NCBI GenBank assembly: GCA_934635515.1 | Contig: CAKTZK010000018.1 | Span: forward strand, 1-20,746 | Direction: 5' to 3' | Source of the DNA: an uncultured Oscillospiraceae bacterium | Lineage (GTDB): Bacteria; Bacillota_A; Clostridia; Oscillospirales; Oscillospiraceae | DNA: 20,746 nucleotides | Part shown: piece after piece, positions 6,042 to 12,520 of the stretch | Layout of the letters: every line of letters starts with the position of its first letter | How positions within the stretch are numbered: the stretch's first letter is position 1 | Made by a program: the position numbers and the translations under genes | Notes under the pieces: model-generated | What the model was told of the DNA's origin: nothing | What the model saw: the letters and a program-made list of their open reading frames with translations, nothing else | Databases searched by the model: none

Positions 6042-6806
6042 ATGAAAAAGATCGCTGTTGTCACCGGGGCCTCCTCGGGCATGGGCCGGGACTTTGTGCT
6101 GGCCGTGGATAAAGAGTTCCACCCCCAGGAAATTTGGGTCATCGCCCGGCGGGAGGACCGCCTCCTGGCCCTGCAGGAGCAGGTGCAGGCCGCCGTGGTA
6201 CCCCTGGCCATGGACCTGTCCCGGGACGAGTCTTTCCGCCGCTATCAGGAAGCCCTTGCGCAGGAGCAGCCGGAGATCGTGGCCCTGGTGAACGCCGCCG
6301 GATATGGCAAGTTCACCCCCTTTACAGAGATGGACCTGCCCTCCCAGCTGGGCATCGTGGAGCTGAACGACCGGGCCCTCACCGCCATGTGCCATCTGAG
6401 CCTGCCCTATATGCACCCGGGCAGCAAAATTATCAATCTTGGCTCCAACTCCTCCTGGCAGCCGGTGCCCTACATGAGCGTGTACGGCGCCAGCAAGGCC
6501 TATGTACTCAGCTTCTCCCGGGCCCTGGGCCGGGAGCTGAAAAGCCGGGACATCCAGGTGCTGTGCGTGTGCCCCGGGTGGGTAAAAACGGAGTTCATGG
6601 ACCGGGCTGTCCACGACAACACCGTGTCTTTTTATGACCGCTGGTATGAATCCAAGGATGTGGTCACAAAGGCCATGGCCGACCTGCGCAAAGGCAAAAC
6701 CGTCTCCATCCTGGGCCTCCCCGTGCGTATGCAGGTGCGCCTGGTGAAGCTCCTCCCCGCCCGCACCATCATGAATATCTGGTGCAGGCAGCAGAAAAAG
6801 CCGTAA
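6042..6806 (+). CDS. Short-chain dehydrogenase/reductase (SDR) family oxidoreductase
   Basis: Predicted 254-aa cytosolic NAD(P)-dependent oxidoreductase of the classical SDR family. The Rossmann cofactor motif TGASSGMG is at 8-15, NAAG at 84-87, and the active site comprises Asn109, a Ser near 135-138, Tyr148 and Lys152 (YGASK). PGWVKTEF at 178-185 closes the cofactor site. An Arg pair after the second strand (ARRED, 35-39) suggests NADPH preference, as in related enzymes. The C-terminal 30 residues are basic and somewhat hydrophobic, as in the SDRs annotated as DltE or YqjQ-like. AGGAGGG at 6028-6034 supports the start. It is monocistronic, with its own promoter and a strong terminator. The substrate cannot be assigned. 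Confidence 0.93.
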   Translation: MKKIAVVTGASSGMGRDFVLAVDKEFHPQEIWVIARREDRLLALQEQVQAAVVPLAMDLSRDESFRRYQEALAQEQPEIVALVNAAGYGKFTPFTEMDLPSQLGIVELNDRALTAMCHLSLPYMHPGSKIINLGSNSSWQPVPYMSVYGASKAYVLSFSRALGRELKSRDIQVLCVCPGWVKTEFMDRAVHDNTVSFYDRWYESKDVVTKAMADLRKGKTVSILGLPVRMQVRLVKLLPARTIMNIWCRQQKKP

Positions 6807-6815
6807 TAAACAACC

Positions 6816-6846
6816 AAAAGGCGGGAAGCATAGCTTCCCGCCTTTT
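6816..6846 (+). terminator. Intrinsic terminator after the SDR gene
   Basis: A 14-bp stem (AAAAGGCGGGAAGC/GCTTCCCGCCTTTT) with a three-base loop lies 10 bp after the stop codon. The symmetric A and T ends could also work on the other strand. Confidence 0.88.
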
Positions 6847-6864
6847 GCTGCTCTCGAAAATAGC

Positions 6865-6894
6865 TTGACCCATCCCCGCGCGCCATGCTACAAT
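6865..6894 (+). promoter_or_regulatory. Promoter of the lipoprotein gene
   Basis: TTGACC (6865-6870), an 18-base spacer and TACAAT (6889-6894), with TG one base before it giving an extended -10. The start codon is 46 bp downstream. Confidence 0.7.
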
Positions 6895-6939
6895 GATCTT
6901 GACCGCAGTACAAACACATGCATCAGAGAGGATCTACCT

Positions 6940-7704
6940 ATGAAAAAGCTATTTTTGCTTCTTTTTTCGGCGGCGCTCGTATTTTGCTCTGTTTCCTGCT
7001 CCAATCTCCTGACCGTGCCCGACGCCGTTATCATCGACGGCAAGTCTTATAATCAGGCCTTCACCTACACCCTGTATCCCCACGACGAGAAAAATATCGG
7101 CCGGGAGTCCGCCCCGGAAGGCCCCTATCACAAATACCCCTCCACGCCCTATGACTGCTACATCGCCTATCACAAGGCAAAACCCTGCGTATTTTTTGCC
7201 AGCAGCTGCTATGATGAGGCAGTCGCCCAATACAGCGACCCGGATAATTTTGATTTTTACTGTCTCATCGGCAACAGCAATGTCGGGGGTATTCCGGCCA
7301 TCCCCATCGAGGTGGACTCCCAGCTCTTCGACCGCCTTGTGGAATATGCCGATGAAAGCGGCTACGATCCGCTTTCGCCTGCCAAAAGCAAGGAGGGCGC
7401 GAAAAAATTTCCCCAGCCGGATAATGACACACAACCCTTAGACGGTGAGCTTCACTTTTTTAAAATAAGTAAAGACGGGGCTTTTTCCACATCCCGAGGC
7501 TATACCTTTATCTCGGTGGATGGTCGGCTCTGTCTGCGGCTTTACTACGACGGCGCAGATGATACCGTTGCATACCGGGAGCTGCCGGAGGAACTGAGTG
7601 ATTTTATTCTCTCGATTCTGGACGACAACGAAATAGAATTACCTCGCACCTATGAAACGGAAAAGTCCGGGACCTTGGAGGTCCCGGACTTCTTATTTTT
7701 CTAA
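6940..7704 (+). CDS. Hypothetical lipoprotein
   Basis: Predicted 254-aa exported protein with no family I recognise. MKKLFLLLFSAALVFCSVSC is a signal peptide with a Cys at 20 (or 16) suited to lipid attachment. The mature protein is Tyr/Asp-rich and soluble in appearance, with no membrane segment. The start at 6940 is preferred over the in-frame ATG at 6865, because AGAGAGGA sits just upstream, the signal peptide begins here and the promoter -10 (6889-6894) lies between the two. Codon use is less GC-biased than in neighbouring genes, which may mean recent acquisition. Unusually, the last residues (KSGTLEVPDFLFF) are encoded by a terminator hairpin and its T-tract, so the stop codon comes after the expected RNA 3' end. 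Confidence 0.8.
   Translation: MKKLFLLLFSAALVFCSVSCSNLLTVPDAVIIDGKSYNQAFTYTLYPHDEKNIGRESAPEGPYHKYPSTPYDCYIAYHKAKPCVFFASSCYDEAVAQYSDPDNFDFYCLIGNSNVGGIPAIPIEVDSQLFDRLVEYADESGYDPLSPAKSKEGAKKFPQPDNDTQPLDGELHFFKISKDGAFSTSRGYTFISVDGRLCLRLYYDGADDTVAYRELPEELSDFILSILDDNEIELPRTYETEKSGTLEVPDFLFF
7663..7700 (+). terminator. Intrinsic terminator inside the 3' end of the lipoprotein gene
   Basis: A 12-bp perfect stem (AAGTCCGGGACC/GGTCCCGGACTT) with loop TTGGA is followed by CTTATTTTTC. The stop codon TAA is at 7702-7704, just beyond the T-tract, so hairpin and tail are translated. Confidence 0.82.
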
Positions 7705-7740
7705 GTTCCTGTCATGGCAAAGCCCGTGCGCACACTGGCT

Positions 7741-7857
7741 GTGGGGAGCGAATCGAGCGCCGCCAGTGGCGGATGAAGCGAGATGAGCGAGTGGCCGCGG
7801 TCAAAATTTCAAGCACCCGCCGTAAGGCAGCGCAGAAATTTTGGGCACCGCAACAGG
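7741..7857. repeat. Dispersed repeat, family D copy 1
   Basis: This 117-bp sequence matches 15484-15600 over its whole length, same orientation and same length, with about ten substitutions and no gaps. It contains GCCAGTGGC and a pair of 9-bp arms CAAAATTTC/GAAATTTTG that could form a hairpin. No coding function is seen. Confidence 0.9.
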
Positions 7858-7908
7858 GGCATCCGTACCCCTACGGGACAACCCTTCCGGCGCTTCGCGC
7901 CACCTCCC

Positions 7909-8108
7909 CTTACACAGGGGAGGCTTTTTCGTTGGCTCCCCTGCGTAAGGGGAAATCGCCGCAGCGCCGCCAGTGGCGGATGCAGCAAGGCGATTTCGAG
8001 GAAGTGCCCCGATTGGCGGCCACGACAGTGGCCGTCAGTCGGCTGGCACGACGGTGGGCAGGCTGGCACGGCGAAGCCGTGACTGAGGGGTCGACGGTAC
8101 CGCACCTC
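7909..8108. repeat. Family A palindromic repeats, composite
   Basis: This part of the 683-bp gap between the lipoprotein and htpG holds one or more family A units: CTCCCCTTACACAGGGGAG, then GGCTCCCCTGCGTAAGGGG, then AAATCGCC and GGCGATTT arms, ending in GCGAAGCCGTGACTGAGGGG. The segment 7934-8006 is nearly identical (four differences in 73) to the sequence at the right edge of the window, 20674-20746. A further decayed piece (CTCCCTTGCCTAAAGGGAG) lies at 8339-8357. Confidence 0.85.
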
Positions 8109-8169
8109 TTAAGAGCGCCCGTGGGGGCGACCCTCGCTGTCACCTGCCCCACCGCAACTCTTGTAGACC

Positions 8170-8312
8170 CCCGTAGGGGCCGATGCCCACATCGGCCCGC
8201 CCCACCGCACTCCATGCAACCCGTCCGTAGGGGGCGGCGTCCTCGACGCCCCGTTTTCCGCACTCCTTGTCATGCGTAGGGCGGGGTGCCCTCACCCCGC
8301 CGCCCGGCCTCC
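8170..8312. repeat. Three family C stem-loop repeats
   Basis: Three units each begin with GTAGGG and fold into a short hairpin whose stem differs each time: CCGATG/CATCGG, GGCGTC/GACGCC and CGGGGTG/CACCCCG. Related units occur near 10651, 11978 and 15138. The rest of the 7705-8387 gap contains no supported gene. Confidence 0.75.
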
Positions 8313-8387
8313 CACCGCGCCATCAGAAAACCGTTGTCTCCCTTGCCTAAAGGGAGGCTTTAGTGTCGGGATTTTTCGCCAGTAATC

Positions 8388-10268
8388 TTAGCTCCACAGC
8401 GAGCACACCAAATCCGTATACCCCGACGGGTCCGCCAGGGGCAGGCCCGCAATGAGCAGCGCCTGGTTATACAGCACCTCCGCGTACTTTTTCGCCAGCT
8501 CCGTATCGGTTGCCCGCACACTCTCCAGCTTCAAAAACGCCGGGTGCGCCACATTCACCTCCAAAATGCGCTTGGCCTTCATGCCCATTTCCGGCTGCAC
8601 CGCCTGGAAATATTTCTCCATTTCAAAGGTCAGCCCGTCGCCGCTGGTCATGCAAACCGGGTGGCTCTTGAGCTTTTGTGACGCCTTCACCTCGTCCACA
8701 CGGTCGCCCAAAGTCTCCTTGATGAACGCCAGGCACGCCTTGTCGCTCTCGCTCTCCTGGGGCTTGGGCTCGTCCTCCAGGCCCAGGTCGCCGTCCACGG
8801 CGGAGCGGAACTCCTTGCCGTCGTAGGTGCGCAGGCTGTCCGCCAGGAACTCGTCCGCCCGGTCGGTGCAGTAGAGGATCTCCGTGCCGCGCTCCTTCAA
8901 AAGCTCCGTCTGGGGCAGACTGTCGATGGCCTCCAGGGTGTCCCCGGCGGCATAATAAATATACTTCTGGCTCTCGGGCATACGGTCCGCATACTCCCGG
9001 AGGGTTACGAGTTTCTTCTCCGTAGAGGAGTAGAACAGCAGCAGCTCCTGGAGGCTCTCCCGCTTTTCGCCAAACTGGTTCAGCACGCCCACCTTCAGGG
9101 CCCGGCCAAAGTTCTCATAGAACTTCTCATAGCCCGCCCGGTCATCGGAGAGCAGCTTCTTCAGCTCGGAAATGATCTTCTTTTCCAGGTTGGAGGAGAT
9201 GATTTTCAGCTGTCTGTCGTGCTGCAAAAGCTCCCGGGAGATATTCAGACTCAGGTCCGGAGAGTCTACCACGCCCCGGACGAAGCTGAAATACTCCGGC
9301 AGCAGCTCCTGGCAGTGGTCCATGATCATGACCCCTGCGGAGTAGAGCTGCAGGCCCGGCTTAAAGTCCTGGGTGTAGTACAGATTCGGCACCTTGGAGG
9401 GGAGGAACAGCAGGGCCTTGTAGGTCACCGCCCCCTCGGCGGACACGGAGATAACGCTCTGGGGCGGGGCCATCTCGCCGAAGCGCTGCTGGTAAAATTC
9501 GTCGTACTCCTCCTTGGTGACCTCGCTCTTTTTCCGCTGCCACAGGGGCACCATGCTGTTGAGGGTCTCCCACTCATACACCGTTTCATACTCGGGCTTA
9601 TCATCGGGGCTGTCGGGCTTTTTCACCGAGTGGGGCAGGAGCATTTTAATGGGGAAACGGATGTAATCGGAGTATTTTTTTACCAGGCTCTTAATGGTCC
9701 AGTCCTCCAGATAGCGGCTGAACTCCCCGGCCTCCTCGCCGTCCTCTTTGATGTGCATGATGATGTCCGTGCCCACGGCGTCCCGCTCCGCCTCGGTGAC
9801 GGTGTAGCCCTCCGCGCCGGAGGACTCCCACTTCCAGGCCTGGGTCTCGCCGTATTTCTTCGTCACCACGGTGATGTGGTCGGCCACCATAAAGGCCGAA
9901 TAAAAGCCCACGCCGAACTGGCCGATGATGTCGGTATCCGCGTCCTCGCTCTGCTCCCGGCGGAACTTGTAGCTGCCGCTGGAGGCGATGACGCCCAGGT
10001 TATTCTCCAGCTCGTCCGCGCTCATGCCGATGCCGTTGTCGCTGACGGTGAGGGTCCGGGCGTCCTTGTCCACCGAAATGGTAATGGCAAAGTCGCCCCG
10101 GTTCAGCCCCACCTTATCGTCTGTCAGGGACAGATAGCAGAGCTTGTCAATGGCATCCGAGGCATTGGAAATGATCTCCCGCAGGAAGATCTCCTTATGG
10201 GTGTAGATGGAGTTCACCATCAGGTCCAGCAGCCGCTTGGACTCGGCCTTGAATTGCTTTTTGCGCAT
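8388..10268 (-). CDS. Molecular chaperone HtpG (bacterial Hsp90)
   Basis: Predicted 626-aa cytosolic ATP-dependent chaperone, full length for the family (about 620-630 aa). The N-terminal GHKL ATPase shows E31, N35 within REIISNASDAIDKL, the nucleotide-binding DNGIGM at 77-82, and the lid-hinge GQFGVGFYSAFM at 116-127. The middle domain includes the NISRELLQHD signature about two thirds along. The C-terminal dimerisation domain ends at SLWS without the eukaryotic MEEVD tail. The start at 10268 is chosen for AAGGGAG upstream and for agreement with the conserved N-terminus; an in-frame ATG at 10346 would add 26 unrelated residues. It is monocistronic. No CIRCE element (TTAGCACTC inverted repeat) is seen, so HrcA control is unlikely; a hairpin sits in the leader. 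Confidence 0.97.
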   Translation of the reverse strand: MRKKQFKAESKRLLDLMVNSIYTHKEIFLREIISNASDAIDKLCYLSLTDDKVGLNRGDFAITISVDKDARTLTVSDNGIGMSADELENNLGVIASSGSYKFRREQSEDADTDIIGQFGVGFYSAFMVADHITVVTKKYGETQAWKWESSGAEGYTVTEAERDAVGTDIIMHIKEDGEEAGEFSRYLEDWTIKSLVKKYSDYIRFPIKMLLPHSVKKPDSPDDKPEYETVYEWETLNSMVPLWQRKKSEVTKEEYDEFYQQRFGEMAPPQSVISVSAEGAVTYKALLFLPSKVPNLYYTQDFKPGLQLYSAGVMIMDHCQELLPEYFSFVRGVVDSPDLSLNISRELLQHDRQLKIISSNLEKKIISELKKLLSDDRAGYEKFYENFGRALKVGVLNQFGEKRESLQELLLFYSSTEKKLVTLREYADRMPESQKYIYYAAGDTLEAIDSLPQTELLKERGTEILYCTDRADEFLADSLRTYDGKEFRSAVDGDLGLEDEPKPQESESDKACLAFIKETLGDRVDEVKASQKLKSHPVCMTSGDGLTFEMEKYFQAVQPEMGMKAKRILEVNVAHPAFLKLESVRATDTELAKKYAEVLYNQALLIAGLPLADPSGYTDLVCSLWS

Positions 10269-10293
10269 GAAAAACGCTCCCTTCGTGTAAAAA

Positions 10294-10311
10294 GAGATGC
10301 CCACGCATCTC
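10294..10311 (-). promoter_or_regulatory. Hairpin in the htpG 5' leader
   Basis: GAGATGC and GCATCTC flank a four-base loop, placing a 7-bp hairpin about 25 nt upstream of the htpG start, close to its ribosome binding site. It could affect mRNA stability or translation; a thermosensor role would be speculation. Confidence 0.5.
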
Positions 10312-10331
10312 GATTGACTATTATTGACCAT

Positions 10332-10360
10332 ATTGTAGCGCATCAAATTTCAAATGTAAA
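10332..10360 (-). promoter_or_regulatory. htpG promoter
   Basis: On the minus strand TTTACA (10360 to 10355), a 17-base spacer and TACAAT (10337 to 10332), about 64 bp upstream of the htpG start. Confidence 0.65.
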
Positions 10361-10390
10361 TGCCCACCCTGTAAACAATTTTTGAACATA

Positions 10391-10419
10391 TTTACAAACG
10401 GCGGCGGCGGTGCTACAAT
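10391..10419 (+). promoter_or_regulatory. Rightward promoter divergent from htpG
   Basis: TTTACA (10391-10396), a 17-base spacer and TACAAT (10414-10419), with TG giving an extended -10. It uses the same two hexamers and spacing as the htpG promoter on the other strand. The next rightward gene begins 445 bp away, after a string of repeats. Confidence 0.6.
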
Positions 10420-10432
10420 GGCACCATGCAAA

Positions 10433-10836
10433 ATCCCATGGCATTGCGGGGCCAGTTCACAAACTGGTCGCGGTAATCCGCCCCCCGCCTCCAAAGCCTC
10501 CCTTGCCTAAAGGGAGGGGGACCAACCGAAGGTTGGTGGAGGGATACTTGCGGAGTATGGGGTGTTCGTTTGCGGGAAGCCGGTGCGGGGAGGAATCCCC
10601 CAGTCACGGCTTCGCCGTGCCAGCCCCCTTTAGGCAAGGGGGCCAACATTGTAGGGCGGGGTGACCACACCCCGCCGCCCCACCGCACCCCTTGTAAAAA
10701 TCCATGTCATTGCGAGACCAGTGCGCACACTGGTCGTGGCAATCCGTAACCCCCGTCCCCCAAAGGCTCCCCTGCGTAAGGGGAGCTGTCACGGCTTCGC
10801 CGTGACTGAGGGGTCGACGCTCCGCACCCCTTGCAA
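10433..10836. repeat. Cluster of family A, B and C repeats
   Basis: The gap between htpG and the 118-aa gene is almost wholly repeats. Two family B hairpins are at about 10433-10474 and 10705-10747 (CCAGTT/AACTGG and ACCAGTG/CACTGGT stems between ATTGC and GCAAT-like ends). Family A pieces are at about 10495-10640 and 10762-10836, the latter with GTCACGGC/GCCGTGAC and then TGAGGGGTCGACG. One family C unit is at about 10651-10680. B2 followed by A3 forms a composite also seen near 19447 and 20650. No gene is supported. Confidence 0.82.
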
Positions 10837-10863
10837 AAACCGTCACACTATAAGGAGACAAAC

Positions 10864-11220
10864 ATGAGCTTATTCAGTAAATTCAAAAAAGAAAAACCCA
10901 CCGCCGATTGGTCGCAGGCCCACACGGCTGCGCCCAAGTTTTACCGTGGTCCTGACGGTGTTCCCTTCGGCGCCATCGCGTTGACCGAGGGCACCGAAAC
11001 CATCCTGCCCACAGCCCCGCAAACGAAATATGCCGTGGACGGGAAGCCGGTGGCAGACTGGCGGATGGTGCTCGTAAGCACCACGAAGGATTCCATCCTG
11101 GGCGACTGCGAGTATTTTTCGGCGCTGAAAAAGCTGGAGATGCACACCCTGGGTGCAAAGGAGGACAGCGTTTTGATCCAAGGCCTGTCCCTGTCCCAGC
11201 TGGAGTCCATCGTTGACTAA
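10864..11220 (+). CDS. Hypothetical protein, 118 aa
   Basis: I do not recognise this protein. It starts MSLFSKFKKEK, is soluble in appearance and mixed alpha/beta, and has no signal peptide or membrane segment. The central part reads PKFYRGPDGVPFGAIALTEGTETILP and the end is LIQGLSLSQLESIVD. AAGGAG at 10852-10857, six bases before the ATG, supports the start. It lies 39 bp upstream of the beta-helix protein gene, which has the same style of ribosome binding site, so the two are probably co-transcribed. The leader back to the nearest promoter (10391-10419) runs through several palindromic repeats. Confidence 0.8.
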   Translation: MSLFSKFKKEKPTADWSQAHTAAPKFYRGPDGVPFGAIALTEGTETILPTAPQTKYAVDGKPVADWRMVLVSTTKDSILGDCEYFSALKKLEMHTLGAKEDSVLIQGLSLSQLESIVD

Positions 11221-11259
11221 ACCCCGACAAAATTTTTACCATATAATAAGGAGACCATC

Positions 11260-11913
11260 ATGCTGACCATCACCGACCTTTTCAATCTGAACCACACCAT
11301 TGCCAAAGACTATCTCACCCAGTTCACCTATCCCTGGGAGGCCCTGGCGGGCATAAAGGACTTCATTCTCTCCGTGGGCCCCACCCTGGAGGGCTACGAC
11401 GAGGTTTCCCCCCAGGTCTGGGTGCATAAAACCGCCACCGTGGCCCCCACCGCCTACCTGGGCGGCCCCTGCATCATCGGCCCGGAGACGGAGGTGCGCC
11501 ACTGCGCCTTCATCCGGGGCAGCGCCCTGGTTGGCGCCGGCTGCGTGGTGGGCAACTCCGTGGAGCTGAAAAACGTGATCCTCTTCGACAATGTCCAGAC
11601 CCCCCATTATAATTATGTAGGCGACTCCATCCTGGGCTACAAGTCCCACATGGGCGCCGGGTCCATCACCTCCAATGTAAAAAGCGACAAGCTGCCGGTG
11701 GTGGTCCGCTGCGGCGATGAGCGCATGGACACCGGCCGCAAAAAGGTGGGCGCCATGCTGGGCGACTTTGTGGAGGTGGGCTGCAACAGCGTCCTGAACC
11801 CCGGCTCCGTTATCGGCCGCCACAGCATTATCTACCCCACCTCCTGCGTCCGGGGCGTGCTGGCCGAAAACAGCATTCACAAAAACGACGGCACCGTTCT
11901 CTCCCGGAAATAA
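11260..11913 (+). CDS. Left-handed beta-helix (hexapeptide repeat) protein, GlmU C-domain-like
   Basis: Predicted 217-aa cytosolic protein. After an N-terminal helical segment (about 1-45) come hexapeptide turns typical of left-handed beta-helix transferases: WVHKTATVAPTAYLGGPCIIG, then ALVGAGCVVGNSVELKNVIL, then HYNYVGDSILGYKSHMGAGS (about 111-130), and later GDFVEVGCNSVLNPGSVIG. The HYNYVGDSILG and GAGSITSN stretches resemble the acetyltransferase half of GlmU, and such proteins are often annotated as UDP-N-acetylglucosamine pyrophosphorylase-like. The uridylyltransferase domain is absent, so acetyl- or acyltransfer to a sugar nucleotide is the more likely role. AAGGAG lies seven bases before the ATG. 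It probably forms an operon with the 118-aa gene. The substrate is unassigned. Confidence 0.87.
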   Translation: MLTITDLFNLNHTIAKDYLTQFTYPWEALAGIKDFILSVGPTLEGYDEVSPQVWVHKTATVAPTAYLGGPCIIGPETEVRHCAFIRGSALVGAGCVVGNSVELKNVILFDNVQTPHYNYVGDSILGYKSHMGAGSITSNVKSDKLPVVVRCGDERMDTGRKKVGAMLGDFVEVGCNSVLNPGSVIGRHSIIYPTSCVRGVLAENSIHKNDGTVLSRK

Positions 11914-11924
11914 TCCATCCGCCT

Positions 11925-11953
11925 GTCCGGGCGGGGCTCTGCCCCGTCCGGAC
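11925..11953. terminator. Long hairpin after the beta-helix gene
   Basis: GTCCGG-G-CGGGGC, loop TCT, GCCCCG-T-CCGGAC: a 13-pair stem with one G.T. It lies 12 bp after the stop codon but has no T-tract, so it is either a factor-dependent terminator or an mRNA-stabilising hairpin. A family C repeat (GGGCGGAC/GTCCGCCC then CTAC) follows at about 11978-12003. Confidence 0.5.
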
Positions 11954-12058
11954 GCACGATCAATACCCCAACGCACCGGGCGGACAGAGTCGTCCGCCCC
12001 TACAACCCGCCTACAATCGCCCCTGCAACATTTCTCCCGGCTCGCCTCACAAAAAGGG

Positions 12059-12087
12059 TTGACAGCGGCATTTTTTTGGCATAGTAT
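12059..12087 (+). promoter_or_regulatory. Promoter of the mgtE leader
   Basis: TTGACA (12059-12064), a 17-base spacer and TAGTAT (12082-12087). The predicted start, near 12094, falls at the left boundary of the four-hairpin element, so the element, the M-box and mgtE would share one transcript. A lone TATAAT at 12281-12286 has no usable -35 and would truncate the riboswitch. Confidence 0.65.
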
Positions 12088-12092
12088 TAACA

Positions 12093-12279
12093 TGTTAAAG
12101 GCCTCGCAGAGTTTGCCGCCCGCAGGCGGCAAAAAATTGAGATCATTTTTCACCGCGACATGCGCGTGGGGAAAAATACCTCTCAGACTGCCAGTGTGGA
12201 ATTTTTGCGCTCTGCGCAAAAATTATGCGCGCAGCAGGCTGCATGCCTTTTGGCAGAAAAAACGAAGTTTTTTCGCCAG
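12093..12279 (+). repeat. Four-hairpin element (family E), copy 1
   Basis: This 187-bp element is homologous to 19170-19360 (inverted there). It holds four hairpins: 12112-12133 (TTTGCCGCC/GGCGGCAAA), 12145-12177 (13 pairs with one mismatch, loop ACATGCG), 12200-12224 (AATTTTTGCGC/GCGCAAAAATT, loop TCT) and 12252-12277. Against copy 2, the loops and linkers are mostly kept while stems 2, 3 and 4 change on both sides so pairing is preserved. The left end is eroded compared with copy 2. It lies between the promoter and the M-box. Either a structured leader RNA or a hairpin-rich miniature mobile element fits. Confidence 0.85.
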
Positions 12280-12286
12280 TTATAAT

Positions 12287-12445
12287 GTTCCGGTAGGTAA
12301 GGCTACCGCAGGGATACGGACTGCTGCCGCGAAGTGGTGGAGACACCATAAGATGGTTTGAACAGGCGATATCGAAACCAAGGTATCATCTAATGCAGTT
12401 TCATTGCCCCGCGATGCTAAAGCTTGTTACGGTGGACAATAGCCC
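12287..12445 (+). ncRNA. M-box (ykoK leader) magnesium riboswitch
   Basis: The leader of mgtE carries the conserved M-box blocks in the right order: GGTAGGTAAGGCTACC, then GGATAC, CTGCTGCC, GGAGACACC, GAACAGGC, and a 3' GCTAAAGC block. M-box RNA folds compactly when Mg2+ is abundant and exposes a terminator. A terminator hairpin follows at 12473-12520, before the mgtE ribosome binding site, so transcription is expected to stop at high Mg2+ and continue at low Mg2+. The end points are approximate. Confidence 0.87.
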
Positions 12446-12472
12446 GCGTCACACTCTGTATGGCGCACTTTT

Positions 12473-12520
12473 CCGCAGCGGCCCGCCTCACCCGGAGCCC
12501 GGCTGCGGCTTTTATTTTTT
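12473..12520 (+). terminator. Riboswitch-controlled terminator before mgtE
   Basis: CCGCAGC pairs with GCTGCGG around a G/C-rich loop (partly self-pairing), followed by a T-rich tract to 12520. It lies between the M-box and the mgtE ribosome binding site (AAAGGAGGAGC at about 12526-12536), the expected place for an M-box expression platform. Confidence 0.82.

Noticed and set aside
7773..8279. 168-aa open frame in the repeat region
   Set aside because: It is composed wholly of family D, A and C repeats, is Arg/Pro-rich, and has no ribosome binding site or domain.
7705..8387. Possible CRISPR array in repeat-rich gaps
   Set aside because: The repeats are palindromic, of different families, irregularly spaced, and without unique spacers of even length; no cas genes are present.
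9219..10385. 388-aa plus-strand open frame opposite htpG
   Set aside because: Shadow of htpG with His/Gly-rich, low-information sequence.
10269..10390. CIRCE/HrcA operator at htpG
   Set aside because: No TTAGCACTC-N9-GAGTGCTAA-like dyad was found; only a short GAGATGC/GCATCTC leader hairpin.
12281..12286. TATAAT just before the M-box as the mgtE promoter
   Set aside because: No -35 at a usable distance, and the start would fall within the first M-box helix.
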